The notes under the pieces are model-generated. The model ran no database searches. It saw only the letters and a program-made list of their open reading frames with translations, and was not told the DNA's origin. A DNA stretch of 64,000 bases from Anaerocolumna sp. (GTDB lineage: Bacteria > Bacillota > Clostridia > Lachnospirales > Lachnospiraceae): positions 1 to 64,000 of the forward strand of contig JAQSXJ010000040.1 in the NCBI GenBank assembly GCA_029256725.1, in the 5' to 3' direction. The position numbers were made by a program, and so were the translations under genes. Shown piece by piece: positions 34,864-44,435 of the stretch (the stretch's first letter is position 1; each line of letters starts with the position of its first letter).

Positions 34864-36554
34864 ATGTTTCGTTCACATGTATTAGTATGCGGCGGTACCG
34901 GATGTACTTCCTCAGGAAGCGTAAGGATAATCGAAACTCTGCAGTCTGAAATCGAGAAAAACGGTCTTGAGAAAGAAGTCTCCGTTGTTCAGACAGGCTG
35001 TCACGGACTCTGTGCATTGGGACCTATTATGATAATTTATCCCGATGCCTGTTTCTATTCCATGGTAAAAGAAGAGGATATTTCAGAAATCGTAACCGAG
35101 CACTTATTAAAGGGAAGACCTGTTACCCGTCTTTTATATACAGAAACTGTTACAGACAATGGCATTAAATCCTTAAATGAAACTGACTTCTATAAGAAGC
35201 AGCATCGTATCGCACTCCGTAACTGCGGTGTAATTAATCCTGAGAATATTGAAGAGTACATCGGAAACGGCGGATACTCCGCCCTTGGTAAGGTGCTTAC
35301 CGAGAATACACCTGATGATGTTATACAGACACTCTTAGACAGCGGTCTTCGCGGCAGAGGCGGCGGCGGTTTCCCTACCGGCTTAAAGTGGAAGCTTGCC
35401 AAAGGAAATGATGCCGATCAGAAATATGTCTGCTGTAATGCCGATGAAGGTGACCCGGGTGCCTTTATGGACCGTTCCGTTCCATTGCGGTAGACCGCCT
35501 TGAAATTGCTCTTAAACAGGCAAGAAAATACGGAATGCTTGGTGAGGATATCTTTGGAACCGGCTTTAACTTTGATATCGATTTAAGATTAGGAGCCGGC
35601 GCTTTCGTTTGTGGTGAGGAGACAGCTCTTATGACCTCCATCGAAGGCAACAGAGGTGAACCTCGTCCCAGACCTCCTTTCCCTGCACAGAAAGGTTTAT
35701 TCGGCAAACCTACTATTTTAAATAATGTAGAAACCTACGCAAATATACCTCAGATCATATTAAACGGACCTCAGTGGTTTGCTGATATGGGTACTGAGAA
35801 ATCCAAGGGAACCAAGGTATTCGCTCTTGGCGGTAAGATCAAGAACACCGGTCTTGTAGAAATCCCTATGGGTACAACCTTAAGAGAAGTCGTTGAAGAA
35901 ATCGGCGGCGGCATCCCTGACGGCAAGAAATTTAAGGCAGCTCAAACCGGCGGTCCTTCCGGCGGATGTATTCCTATTGAACATTATGACATTCCCATTG
36001 ATTATGATAACCTTATAAATATCGGTTCCATGATGGGTTCCGGCGGTCTTATCGTAATGGATGAAGACAACTGTATGGTAGATATTGCTAAATTCTTCTT
36101 AGAGTTCACCGTTGAAGAATCCTGTGGTAAATGTACTCCCTGCCGTATCGGTACCAAACGTCTTTACGAGATACTGGAGAAAATCACGAAGGGTCAGGGA
36201 ACCATGGAAGACCTTGATACCTTAGAAGAACTCTGCTACCACATTAAGGATAATTCCCTTTGCGGTCTGGGACAGACAGCGCCAAACCCTGTACTTTCCA
36301 CCCTTAAATACTTCAAGGATGAATATATTTCTCATGTTGTGGATAAGAAATGTCCTTCTGGTGTATGTAAAGCACTTCTTTCCTATGTTATTGATGCTGA
36401 TAAGTGCAAAGGCTGTACGTTATGTGCAAGAGTATGCCCTAACGGTGCTATTGAAGGCAAGGTTAAGGAAATTCATTTAATCCACCAGAGCAAGTGTATC
36501 AAGTGCGGTGCATGTATGGAAAAATGCCGTTTTGGTGCTATATCCAAACAGTAG
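34864..36554 (+). pseudogene. hydB: NuoF-like flavin subunit (HydB) broken by an internal deletion
   Basis: The 5' part (34864-35493) has an N-terminal [2Fe-2S] domain ([11 protein letters not shown]), the FMN/NADH glycine-rich loop [13 protein letters not shown] and [11 protein letters not shown], then runs into TAG 35491. The rest continues in another frame from about 35484 ([10 protein letters not shown]) through [13 protein letters not shown], the SCGKCTPCR [4Fe-4S] site and two C-terminal [4Fe-4S] motifs to 36554. Compared with typical HydB, about 33 residues (normally starting LEGDP and ending RAEYP) are lost; two stray bases set the frame, so about 97 nt were deleted. This subunit oxidises or reduces NAD, so the bifurcating hydrogenase would be disabled. 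Confidence 0.82.
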
Positions 36555-36684
36555 ACCTGTTCGTAAGCTTATAAGAGGAGGTTAAGGTTGAAAGAAATAC
36601 ATTTTCAACCACAAATTTGTGCCTGTGAAATCCTCGGCACAAATTCAGATGCACAAAATACATGTGCAGGAATGGAGGAAAAAG

Positions 36685-38436
36685 ATGGACACCGTTAATA
36701 TAAAGTTAAACGGTACAGAGATGGCTGTACCTGTGGGCTCCACTATTTTAGAAGCAGCAAAGCTGGCACATATTGAAATTCCTACCCTTTGCTACTTAAA
36801 AGAAATTAATGAAATCGGAGCCTGCCGTATCTGCGTGGTGGAAGTAAAAGGAGCCAGAAGCCTTGTTGCATCCTGCGTTTATCCCGTAAATGAAGGGATG
36901 GAAGTATGGACAAATACTCCAAGAGTATTAAATTCCAGAAGAAAGACTCTGGAATTAATTCTTTCCACTCATGACAGAAAATGTTTATCCTGCGTAAGAA
37001 GCGGCGACTGTGAGCTTCAGAAATTAAGCAAGGATTTAAAGGTTGAGAAAGAAGGCCATTATGACGGCGAGAATATAGAATATGAAATAGATTACTCCGC
37101 AGCACATATGTACCGTGATAACAACAAATGTATCCTTTGCAGACGCTGTTCCGCAGTCTGTGATAAAGTACAGAGCGTAGGCGTAATTGGTCCCAATGAC
37201 CGTGGTTTTAAGACCAATATTGCTTCCCCTTTTGATATGGGCTTAGGAGATACCAGCTGTGTATCCTGTGGTCAGTGTATCGCAGTATGTCCTACCGGCG
37301 CATTATCCGAGAAGGACTATACCGATGAAGTATTTGCAGCTATTGCTGATTCCAGGAAACATGTAATCGTTCAAACAGCTCCTTCCGTTCGTGCGGGACT
37401 TGGCGAAGAGTTTGGTCTTCCTATTGGTACCAACGTAGAAGGTAAAATGGTTTCTGCTCTCAGAAGACTTGGCTTTGCCAAAGTATTTGATACGGATTTT
37501 GCTGCTGATTTAACCATTATGGAAGAAGCTCATGAATTCCTTGACCGCGTACAAAACGGCGGAGTTCTGCCTTTAATCACCTCCTGCTCTCCGGGCTGGG
37601 TTAAATACTGTGAGCACTATTTCCCTGATATGACAGAGAATCTCTCCAGCTGCAAATCTCCTCAGCAGATGTTCGGTGCAACTGCCAAGACCTATTATGC
37701 AGAGAAGATGGGTATAGATCCAAAGGATATTATAATGGTCAGCATTATGCCTTGTACTGCTAAGAAATTTGAGATTGGCAGAGAGGATCAGGATGCTTCC
37801 GGAGTAGCCGATGTAGATATTTCCCTGACAGTAAGAGAGCTTGCAAGAATGATTAATCGCACAGGTATCAATTTCCATGCTCTTCCTGATGAAGAATTTG
37901 ATTCTCCACTTGGAATGTCTTCCGGTGCAGGCGTTATCTTTGGCGCAACCGGCGGTGTTATGGAGGCAGCTCTTCGTACCGCAGTAGAGGAATTAACCGG
38001 CGAAGAATTAAAGAGCCTTGATTTCAAAGAGGTCAGAGGTGTAACAGGCATTAAAGAAGCAACCTACAATGTTGCCGGAATGGATGTCAAGGTTGCAGTT
38101 GCTTCCGGTCTCTCCAATGCCAAAGAACTTCTAACGAAAGTAAAGAACGGCGAAGCAGAATACCACTTCATAGAGATCATGGGATGCCCCGGTGGTTGTG
38201 TAAACGGCGGCGGTATGCCTCAGGTACCTGCTAATATCCGTAACTTTAATGATATCAGAGCACTTCGTGCCAAGGTATTATATGATCTTGACAGCTCCAT
38301 GCCTTACCGTAAATCTCATACAAACCCTGCTATCAAGCAGCTTTATGCAGAGTATTTTGGTAAACCCGGCAGCCATAAAGCACATGAAGTACTTCATACA
38401 ACTTATGTAAAGAGAGCCGTTAACAGCGTAAAATAA
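36685..38436 (+). CDS. hydA: catalytic subunit of NAD-dependent [FeFe]-hydrogenase
   Basis: The 583-residue protein begins with a plant-type [2Fe-2S] domain (C36, C47, C50, C64), then a His-Cys3 [4Fe-4S] site (H96, C100, C103, C109), two [4Fe-4S] clusters (CILCRRCSAVC, CVSCGQCIAVC) and an H-cluster domain with TSCSPGW, MPCTAKKFE and GCPGGCVNGGG. This is group A3 HydA of trimeric bifurcating hydrogenases, which makes H2 from reduced ferredoxin and NADH. ATG 36685 has TGGAGGA upstream; an in-frame ATG at 36619 has none. Active-site residues are intact although its HydB partner gene is broken. Confidence 0.95.
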   Translation: MDTVNIKLNGTEMAVPVGSTILEAAKLAHIEIPTLCYLKEINEIGACRICVVEVKGARSLVASCVYPVNEGMEVWTNTPRVLNSRRKTLELILSTHDRKCLSCVRSGDCELQKLSKDLKVEKEGHYDGENIEYEIDYSAAHMYRDNNKCILCRRCSAVCDKVQSVGVIGPNDRGFKTNIASPFDMGLGDTSCVSCGQCIAVCPTGALSEKDYTDEVFAAIADSRKHVIVQTAPSVRAGLGEEFGLPIGTNVEGKMVSALRRLGFAKVFDTDFAADLTIMEEAHEFLDRVQNGGVLPLITSCSPGWVKYCEHYFPDMTENLSSCKSPQQMFGATAKTYYAEKMGIDPKDIIMVSIMPCTAKKFEIGREDQDASGVADVDISLTVRELARMINRTGINFHALPDEEFDSPLGMSSGAGVIFGATGGVMEAALRTAVEELTGEELKSLDFKEVRGVTGIKEATYNVAGMDVKVAVASGLSNAKELLTKVKNGEAEYHFIEIMGCPGGCVNGGGMPQVPANIRNFNDIRALRAKVLYDLDSSMPYRKSHTNPAIKQLYAEYFGKPGSHKAHEVLHTTYVKRAVNSVK

Positions 38437-38452
38437 TTGCTCTTAATAGCAG

Positions 38453-38493
38453 ATGATACCAGGGAGGATTCTTTGATTCCTCCCTGGTATCAT
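38453..38493 (+). terminator. terminator of the hydrogenase operon
   Basis: ATGATACCAGGGAGGA pairs with TCCTCCCTGGTATCAT around a short loop, a 16-bp stem just after the hydA stop codon. Confidence 0.8.
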
Positions 38494-38747
38494 TCTCTAT
38501 GTCTTTTTATAGATTGCTGTCCTCTCTGTTTTTTGTTTATAAAAGCAGTTATTGGATTATAGATTTACTTATTCCAGTTGTATATGGAGCATGTAGGGAG
38601 TATAATTTAAACAGAACAAAACTTATGAAACTTATAACTGAAAGCTTATTAGGAGCTCATTGAGCGAATGTATCAGATTTTATCATCTGGTAATTTCACG
38701 GGCTGTACCGATAAGTTAACTTAAAATGTGAAGAAAAGGATAATACT

Positions 38748-39974
38748 ATGAAATCATTGAAGCTTAAAAGAGTATTTTGCTTTATACTTTCCCTGCTGCT
38801 ATTGGCAGGAATGTTCAACACCGGTACTGTAAAGGCAGAATCTGATACAACTGGTTTTGTTTATGGATATATTCCCATGTTGGAGGACAACGGTTATATT
38901 TACTATATCCGATCCGTACAAGGTACCAAGGACAGCTACGATATCTATCGCATCAATCCTGTTACCGGAGATAAGAACAAAATTATCTCCTCTGACAACT
39001 ATATCCGTTCCATGGTGGTCTATAATAATGTTCTTTACTATACCAGCAATGAGACAGATAGTATAGAATATACTACATATTCCGTCTCTGTAAAGGGGCA
39101 GAACCAGCAGACTGTAAGCAAAGGTACCGTATTGTATGCAGATAAGAAGGGGATTTACTACCTTGTAGAGAAGGATACCAAAAGCCTGCTTTATATGAAA
39201 TCACTTTCAGATAAGAAGTCTGAACTGCTATACACCGGCAACAGTAGTTTTCAATTTATAAAAAACATAGGCACAACACTTTACTTTGGACAATATAAAG
39301 CTGCTACATCAAAGATTCAGCTATTGTCATTAAAAAGCGGCAGTACCAAACCCACGGTACTCTCTTCCCATAAAACAGAACAGGATAGCAACAGCATTCC
39401 TATAATTTCTGATATTATAACAATTAAGGGAAATCTCTATTACCAGTTTGGAACTTATGAAGGCAGCGGCAGCTTCTGGTACGGAACCCTTGTAAAATAT
39501 AACTATACAGAAAAGACCACCCGTATTATCCATGATAATATGACTACCGATTTTCTTACCTATAGCAGTGATAAAATCTATTTTGATGAACTGGGTAATT
39601 ACTCCGTGTATTACTCTTATAATGTAAACACGGACAAATTAACGTCCTCTACAATTAAGAATCCTGGTGCCGTTAGCATTGTTAACAAGTATAGCTACCG
39701 GATAAAACTGGATAAAAAGAAATATATAACGTTATCTCGTTTTACATCGGGAACAAATTATAAGAATCTGGTAACTGATTTCATCAAAATAGCTTATACT
39801 CCGAACAGCAATCTTGACTACTCTGCTGGAATTACTTCCTTGGGCAAATACCTGCTGATTCCCGTTAAATGCATTGATTACAACGATCCAGAATATGGAT
39901 GGCGCGGAAAAGTAATCAGCATAAAATGGTATGTAGCCGATTCAAGCGGAAAGATACTGACTGATTTCCAATAG
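38748..39974 (+). CDS. secreted DUF5050-like beta-propeller protein
   Basis: A signal peptide (residues 1-30, cleaved near VKAES) precedes about 375 residues made of repeated short blocks such as IYYIRSVQ, IYRINPVTGDK, LYYTSNE and LYFGQYK, the periodic Y-Y/W blades of DUF5050-type propellers. There are no catalytic motifs. These exported proteins of Lachnospiraceae have no known function, possibly binding or sensing at the cell surface. ATG 38748 follows AAAAGGA. It is monocistronic. Confidence 0.75.
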   Translation: MKSLKLKRVFCFILSLLLLAGMFNTGTVKAESDTTGFVYGYIPMLEDNGYIYYIRSVQGTKDSYDIYRINPVTGDKNKIISSDNYIRSMVVYNNVLYYTSNETDSIEYTTYSVSVKGQNQQTVSKGTVLYADKKGIYYLVEKDTKSLLYMKSLSDKKSELLYTGNSSFQFIKNIGTTLYFGQYKAATSKIQLLSLKSGSTKPTVLSSHKTEQDSNSIPIISDIITIKGNLYYQFGTYEGSGSFWYGTLVKYNYTEKTTRIIHDNMTTDFLTYSSDKIYFDELGNYSVYYSYNVNTDKLTSSTIKNPGAVSIVNKYSYRIKLDKKKYITLSRFTSGTNYKNLVTDFIKIAYTPNSNLDYSAGITSLGKYLLIPVKCIDYNDPEYGWRGKVISIKWYVADSSGKILTDFQ

Positions 39975-40441
39975 CAAATAAACTCATATAGATAATCCAT
40001 ACCCGGAATAGGTATAAACTTAAAACCACCCTATATGATTACTATAAAAAGCTGTAGGATTATCCTACCCACAAACTGAAATCTCTGATTCCGAATATAG
40101 CAGATAAGATAATTATTTCCTGTTAGTATATTCTATCTCCGAGGAGGATTTCGTATACGTGTGGTATGAAAATCCTACAGCCTTTTTCCTATATGTCATC
40201 TATAACAATTATTATCTTTGACAAAAGAATTTTTTTTTTGAATAATAAAAGGAATGTTTTTTTGAATAATAAAATAAATTTACTTCCCTATAATCATTAT
40301 AAATATGCATAATGTATGTATACTTAAAAACAATTTTAACAAATAAGCCTATATACTGCAAAAAATTGTTTTTTATTGTATCTGACATTAAGTGTATTTT
40401 TCTAAGTACATTTATACAATTCAAGCCTTATTACAAAGTTG
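39975..40441. other. intergenic region with two kinds of repeat
   Basis: CTGTAGGATT near 40053-40062 pairs with AATCCTACAG (40171-40180) across about 108 nt, followed by CCTTTTT, a long-looped terminator-like structure. Farther on, an 18-nt sequence (TTTTTTTGAATAATAAAA) occurs twice, at 40233-40250 and 40257-40274. No gene is supported. Confidence 0.5.
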
Positions 40442-40469
40442 TTGACAAATATACTTCTTGTAATATAAT
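40442..40469 (+). promoter_or_regulatory. sigma-A promoter of the opp operon
   Basis: TTGACA (40442-40447) and TATAAT (40464-40469) with 16-nt spacing. Transcription would start near 40476. Confidence 0.7.
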
Positions 40470-40498
40470 TAGTTCTATAATAACGATGAGACAATGAA

Positions 40499-40534
40499 GT
40501 CGCAAAAGGATTCTTCCTTTTTGCGGCTTTTTTT
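40499..40534 (+). terminator. terminator inside the opp leader (possible attenuator)
   Basis: GTCGCAAAAGGA (40499-40510) pairs with TCCTTTTTGCGGC (40515-40527) and is followed by seven T. It lies between the promoter and the oppA start, so most transcripts may stop here unless antiterminated. Confidence 0.65.
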
Positions 40535-40559
40535 GTCTCTCATAAAAGGAGGAACATTT

Positions 40560-42257
40560 GTGAAAAAAGCAAAAAGATTAATGGCATTACTCTTCTCCGT
40601 TATTCTGGTATTATCCTTAGCTGCCTGCGGCAGCAAGAATACCAATACGGGATCAGAGGGTGCCGCAACAGACGCGCCTGAAGCAACAGAGGGAACAGGC
40701 GATGCCGGAACAGATACTGCTGCCGGTGGTAATGTATTAAATGTACAATTCGATGTAGAGGTTGCTTCTCTGGATCCCCAGATAGCAACAGACGGTACAT
40801 CCTTTGAAGTATTAGCGGATGTAACAGAGGGACTTTACACCATTGATGCTTCCGGTCTTCCGGTACTGGCAATGGCAGAAGGCGTACAGAAAAGCGATGA
40901 TGGTCTTACATATACCTTCACCTTAAAAGATGCAAAATGGTCCAACGGTACACCTGTTACTGCCAAAGATTTTGTATTCTCCTGGAGAAGACTGGTAGAT
41001 CCTACCGTAGCAAGTGAATATTCATTCATAGCTGAAATTGCAAATATCAAAAACGCTTCTGCTATTATTGCAGGAGAAAAGGGTATTGAAGAGCTGGGTG
41101 TAACAGCAAAAGATGATAAGACTCTGGAAGTGCAGCTGGATGTTCCGGTTCCTTTCTTCGAATCCTTACTGGCTTTCCCTTCTTTCTTACCTGTTAACGA
41201 AGAATTCTTTACGCAGGCAGGTGACAGCTATGCCACTTCTCCTGATACCATATTAAGCAACGGTGCCTTTAAGATCACCGCTTATGAACCCGCTGCCACA
41301 ACAATTACCTTAGTTAAGAACCCTGATTACTGGGATGCAGGCAAGGTATCCTTAGACGGAATCCAGTATCAGGTTATCAAGGATTCTCAGACGGCTGTAT
41401 TATCCTATCAGAATGGTGACCTGGACGTTGTGACCCTTTCCGGTGAGCAGGTAGAACAATTCCAGGCCGACCCTGAATTCCATAGCATTATGGCCGGATA
41501 TTTATGGTATATCTCCCCTAACCAGAAGGTTGCAGGACTTGAGAACCTAAATCTTCGTAAGGCGTTATCTTTAGCTTATGACAAAACAGCAATTGTAAAC
41601 AACATCTTAAAGGACGGTTCTATTGTAGCTGACTTCGCTGTTCCTACCCTTCTTGCTACCGGCCCTGACGGTAAGGATTTCCGTGAAACCGCCAGCACCT
41701 ACCCTACAACAGACAAAACAAAAGCCCAGGAATACTGGGAGGCTGCAAAAGCTGAACTTGGCATAAGCGAATACAAGTATTCCATGGTGGTCGAAGACAC
41801 GGAATCTGCTCAGAACGTAGCACAGTTTATCCAGCAGGAAATTGAAAAAACATTATCAGGAATCACTGTTACGATCGAAACAATGCCTAAGAAAAACCGC
41901 GTAGAAAGAATGCAGTCCGGTGATTTTGAACTTGGTCTTACACGTTGGGGTCCCGACTACTCCGATCCTATGACCTACCTTGATATGTGGATTACCGGAA
42001 GCCCTAACAACTATGGTTTCTGGTCCAATACCGAATACGATTCCATAATCGATTCTGCCAAGAAAGGCGAACTTGCCTTAGATACCACCGCAAGATGGGA
42101 AGCTCTTAAGAAAGCAGAAGGTATTGTTATGGATAATGCCGTAATCTTCCCCATCTATCAGAAAGGTGATGCTGTATTGTATAAGAGCGGTGTTGAGGGT
42201 ATTGAATTCCACTCCGTAGGCATTAACCGTATTTTCAAAAACACCACTAAGAAATAA
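40560..42257 (+). CDS. oppA: oligopeptide ABC transporter substrate-binding lipoprotein
   Basis: The 565-residue protein has a lipoprotein signal ending in the lipobox LSLAACGS, then a threonine- and glycine-rich linker and a family 5 solute-binding domain (SBP_bac_5) from about residue 55, with the motif FTLKDAKWSNGTPVTAKDFV. It captures peptides outside the membrane for OppBCDF. GTG 40560 is chosen, with AAAAGGAGG upstream; an in-frame ATG at 40494 would lie in the leader terminator. Anchored as a lipoprotein to the membrane. It heads the opp operon. Confidence 0.93.
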   Translation: MKKAKRLMALLFSVILVLSLAACGSKNTNTGSEGAATDAPEATEGTGDAGTDTAAGGNVLNVQFDVEVASLDPQIATDGTSFEVLADVTEGLYTIDASGLPVLAMAEGVQKSDDGLTYTFTLKDAKWSNGTPVTAKDFVFSWRRLVDPTVASEYSFIAEIANIKNASAIIAGEKGIEELGVTAKDDKTLEVQLDVPVPFFESLLAFPSFLPVNEEFFTQAGDSYATSPDTILSNGAFKITAYEPAATTITLVKNPDYWDAGKVSLDGIQYQVIKDSQTAVLSYQNGDLDVVTLSGEQVEQFQADPEFHSIMAGYLWYISPNQKVAGLENLNLRKALSLAYDKTAIVNNILKDGSIVADFAVPTLLATGPDGKDFRETASTYPTTDKTKAQEYWEAAKAELGISEYKYSMVVEDTESAQNVAQFIQQEIEKTLSGITVTIETMPKKNRVERMQSGDFELGLTRWGPDYSDPMTYLDMWITGSPNNYGFWSNTEYDSIIDSAKKGELALDTTARWEALKKAEGIVMDNAVIFPIYQKGDAVLYKSGVEGIEFHSVGINRIFKNTTKK

Positions 42258-42360
42258 GGGGCTGTTCTAAAAGCTGTAATTGCAATTCTTATGAAATGCT
42301 AGGAATCAGTATGGTAAATCGGACTACTTTGAATTACTAATTGAACTCCATATATTTATA

Positions 42361-42400
42361 TGACGCTGTCAGGTGTGTTTTTGCACCCGTGGCAGCGTCA
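42361..42400 (+). terminator. hairpin between oppA and oppB
   Basis: TGACGCTG (42361-42368) pairs with CAGCGTCA (42393-42400), with an inner GGTG/CACC. A leaky stop here would keep oppA mRNA above that of the permease genes, a usual feature of opp operons. Confidence 0.6.
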
Positions 42401-42435
42401 TTTATGCATTCTATATGCTAAGGAGAGTAGGTATC

Positions 42436-43377
42436 GTGAAAAAATATATAATAAAAAGGGTTGCCATATCCATTGTTACTTTATTGGTTATTTTACTGAT
42501 ATTGTTCTTAATGCTTGAATTTATGCCCGGTTCACCTTTTAATGACGAGAAATTAAATGCCGCACAAAAGGCAATGTTAAATAAAAAATACGGCCTGGAT
42601 CAACCGATGCTGATTCGCTTTATAAATTATATCAAAGCAATGCTTTCCGGTGATTTCGGAGTATCCTATACAATTTCCAAAAACACTCCCATAACCTCCC
42701 TTTTAGAGACCAGACTTCCCATTTCCTTACGACTGGGCGGTCAGGCAATACTCATTGGTACGGCTGTGGGATTAATACTTGGCTTAATTGCTGCCATAAA
42801 ACACAACACCATCTTTGATACCCTAACAACGGTTATCTCTGTACTCGGTGTAAGTCTTCCATCTTATGTATTTGCTATGGCTTTGATATACAGCCTGGGC
42901 TTTCGTTTAAAATGGTTTCCCCTTTTGTATCAGGCGGAAATGCCTTTTAAATCCTCCGTTCTACCAACGGTTTCCCTCTGTATGTTTACCATTGCCACTG
43001 TTGCCAGATTCACCAGAACCGAAATGTTAGAGGTACTAGGTTCTGACTATATGCTGTTGGCTGAAAGCAAGGGCATCAACAGTTTCAGGCTGATTTTCAA
43101 ACATGCCCTTCGAAACGGACTTATTCCCATTATAACCGTTTTAGCTCCTCTGGTAGTCGGTCTTATGACGGGAAGCCTTGTTATCGAAAAGCTTTTTTCC
43201 ATCCCCGGCATCGGAAGCCTTCTGGTATCCGCTATACAATCCAATGACTACAATGTTGTTGTAGCGCTGACCTTTATCTACAGTTTAATGTATATTGGAA
43301 TAATGCTTGTAGTGGATATTCTTTATGGAATAATCGATCCCAGAATCAGACTGGCAAAGGGAGGTAGCAATGAATAA
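42436..43377 (+). CDS. oppB: oligopeptide ABC transporter permease OppB
   Basis: This 313-residue inner-membrane permease has six predicted helices and the EAA loop near residue 210 (LGSDYMLLAESKGINSFRLIFKHALRNGLIP, key part EAAx-like AESKGI). GTG 42436 follows AAGGAG; the in-frame ATG at 42373 lies in the preceding hairpin. It overlaps oppC by 8 nt. Together with OppC it forms the peptide channel. Confidence 0.93.
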   Translation: MKKYIIKRVAISIVTLLVILLILFLMLEFMPGSPFNDEKLNAAQKAMLNKKYGLDQPMLIRFINYIKAMLSGDFGVSYTISKNTPITSLLETRLPISLRLGGQAILIGTAVGLILGLIAAIKHNTIFDTLTTVISVLGVSLPSYVFAMALIYSLGFRLKWFPLLYQAEMPFKSSVLPTVSLCMFTIATVARFTRTEMLEVLGSDYMLLAESKGINSFRLIFKHALRNGLIPIITVLAPLVVGLMTGSLVIEKLFSIPGIGSLLVSAIQSNDYNVVVALTFIYSLMYIGIMLVVDILYGIIDPRIRLAKGGSNE

Positions 43378-44431
43378 TACAAAGATTGAAACAGAATTTT
43401 TACAGGATGATTTCGAGCTCTTTGGCAGCGAGAAAATCTCAAGAGTAGACGAAACCTATGCCAGCCAGTCCTACTGGCGTGACATACTAAACCGATTTGT
43501 GAAAAATAAAGGAGCCGTAGTAGGCCTCCTCGGAATCTTATTTGTAATTTTAATGGCCATTGTCGGACCAGTTATCAGCGGACGCACTTACTCCGACCAG
43601 AATATCACCCATCAGAACCTGGCACCCAGAATACAGGGGCTTGAAAAGATCGGTATACTGGACGGCTCTGAAAATATGCATACCTCAGCCGGCACCGTAA
43701 AACAGAACAAATACATAGCAGCGGATGCTGCCACAGTTACCGGTCTTGAAAAGGTATACTACTGGTTTGGCACCGACGTACTTGGCCGTGATATCTTTAC
43801 AAGAACCTGGGTGGGAACCCGAATCTCTCTTTATATTGCTCTGGTTGCCGTACTGGTGGATATGTGCTTTGGTATGATATACGGTCTTATCTCCGGATAC
43901 TTTGGGGGTAAGGTGGATATGTTCCTGCAGCGTTTTTCTGAGATCCTTAATGGTATCCCTACTCTTGTAATCGTAACCCTCTTAATCCTGGTATTCAGAC
44001 CCGGACTATTAACGATTACACTGGCCCTTGCCATTACCGGCTGGATCGGTATGAGTAAGATAGCAAGAGCTCAGGTGTTAAAGCTTAAGGAACAGGAATT
44101 TATCTTAGCCTCCAAGACCCTGGGAGCCAGAGATTTCTTTATTATCTTTAAGGAAATCCTACCTAATATCTTTGGTCAGCTGATTGTTATGTCCATGTTC
44201 TCCATTCCCAATGCCATATTTACAGAAGCTTTCCTGGCATTTATAGGGCTTGGTGTGCCACAGCCTTTAGCCTCTCTTGGTACTCTTATCAGTGATGCCT
44301 TTAAGTCCTTTACCACTCACCCTTACATGATTGTTTTCCCGGTTATCGTCTTAGGAATCATCATGTTAAGCTTTAATCTTATGGCAGACGGTCTGAGAGA
44401 TGCCTTTGACCCGAAGATGAAGGAGGTGTAG
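43370..44431 (+). CDS. oppC: oligopeptide ABC transporter permease OppC
   Basis: The 353-residue permease begins with a cytoplasmic tail of about 50 residues, has six helices and an EAA loop (LASKTLGARDFFIIFKEILPN). An extracellular insertion of about 80 residues follows the first helix, normal for OppC. GGGAGG precedes ATG 43370, inside the end of oppB, and oppD begins 4 nt after its stop. Confidence 0.93.
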   Translation: MNNTKIETEFLQDDFELFGSEKISRVDETYASQSYWRDILNRFVKNKGAVVGLLGILFVILMAIVGPVISGRTYSDQNITHQNLAPRIQGLEKIGILDGSENMHTSAGTVKQNKYIAADAATVTGLEKVYYWFGTDVLGRDIFTRTWVGTRISLYIALVAVLVDMCFGMIYGLISGYFGGKVDMFLQRFSEILNGIPTLVIVTLLILVFRPGLLTITLALAITGWIGMSKIARAQVLKLKEQEFILASKTLGARDFFIIFKEILPNIFGQLIVMSMFSIPNAIFTEAFLAFIGLGVPQPLASLGTLISDAFKSFTTHPYMIVFPVIVLGIIMLSFNLMADGLRDAFDPKMKEV

Positions 44432-44435
44432 ACGG

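Noticed and set aside
40494-40560. Upstream ATG extending OppA by 22 residues
   Set aside because: It lies in the leader terminator and lacks a ribosome binding site, while GTG 40560 has AAAAGGAGG and gives a normal lipoprotein signal.
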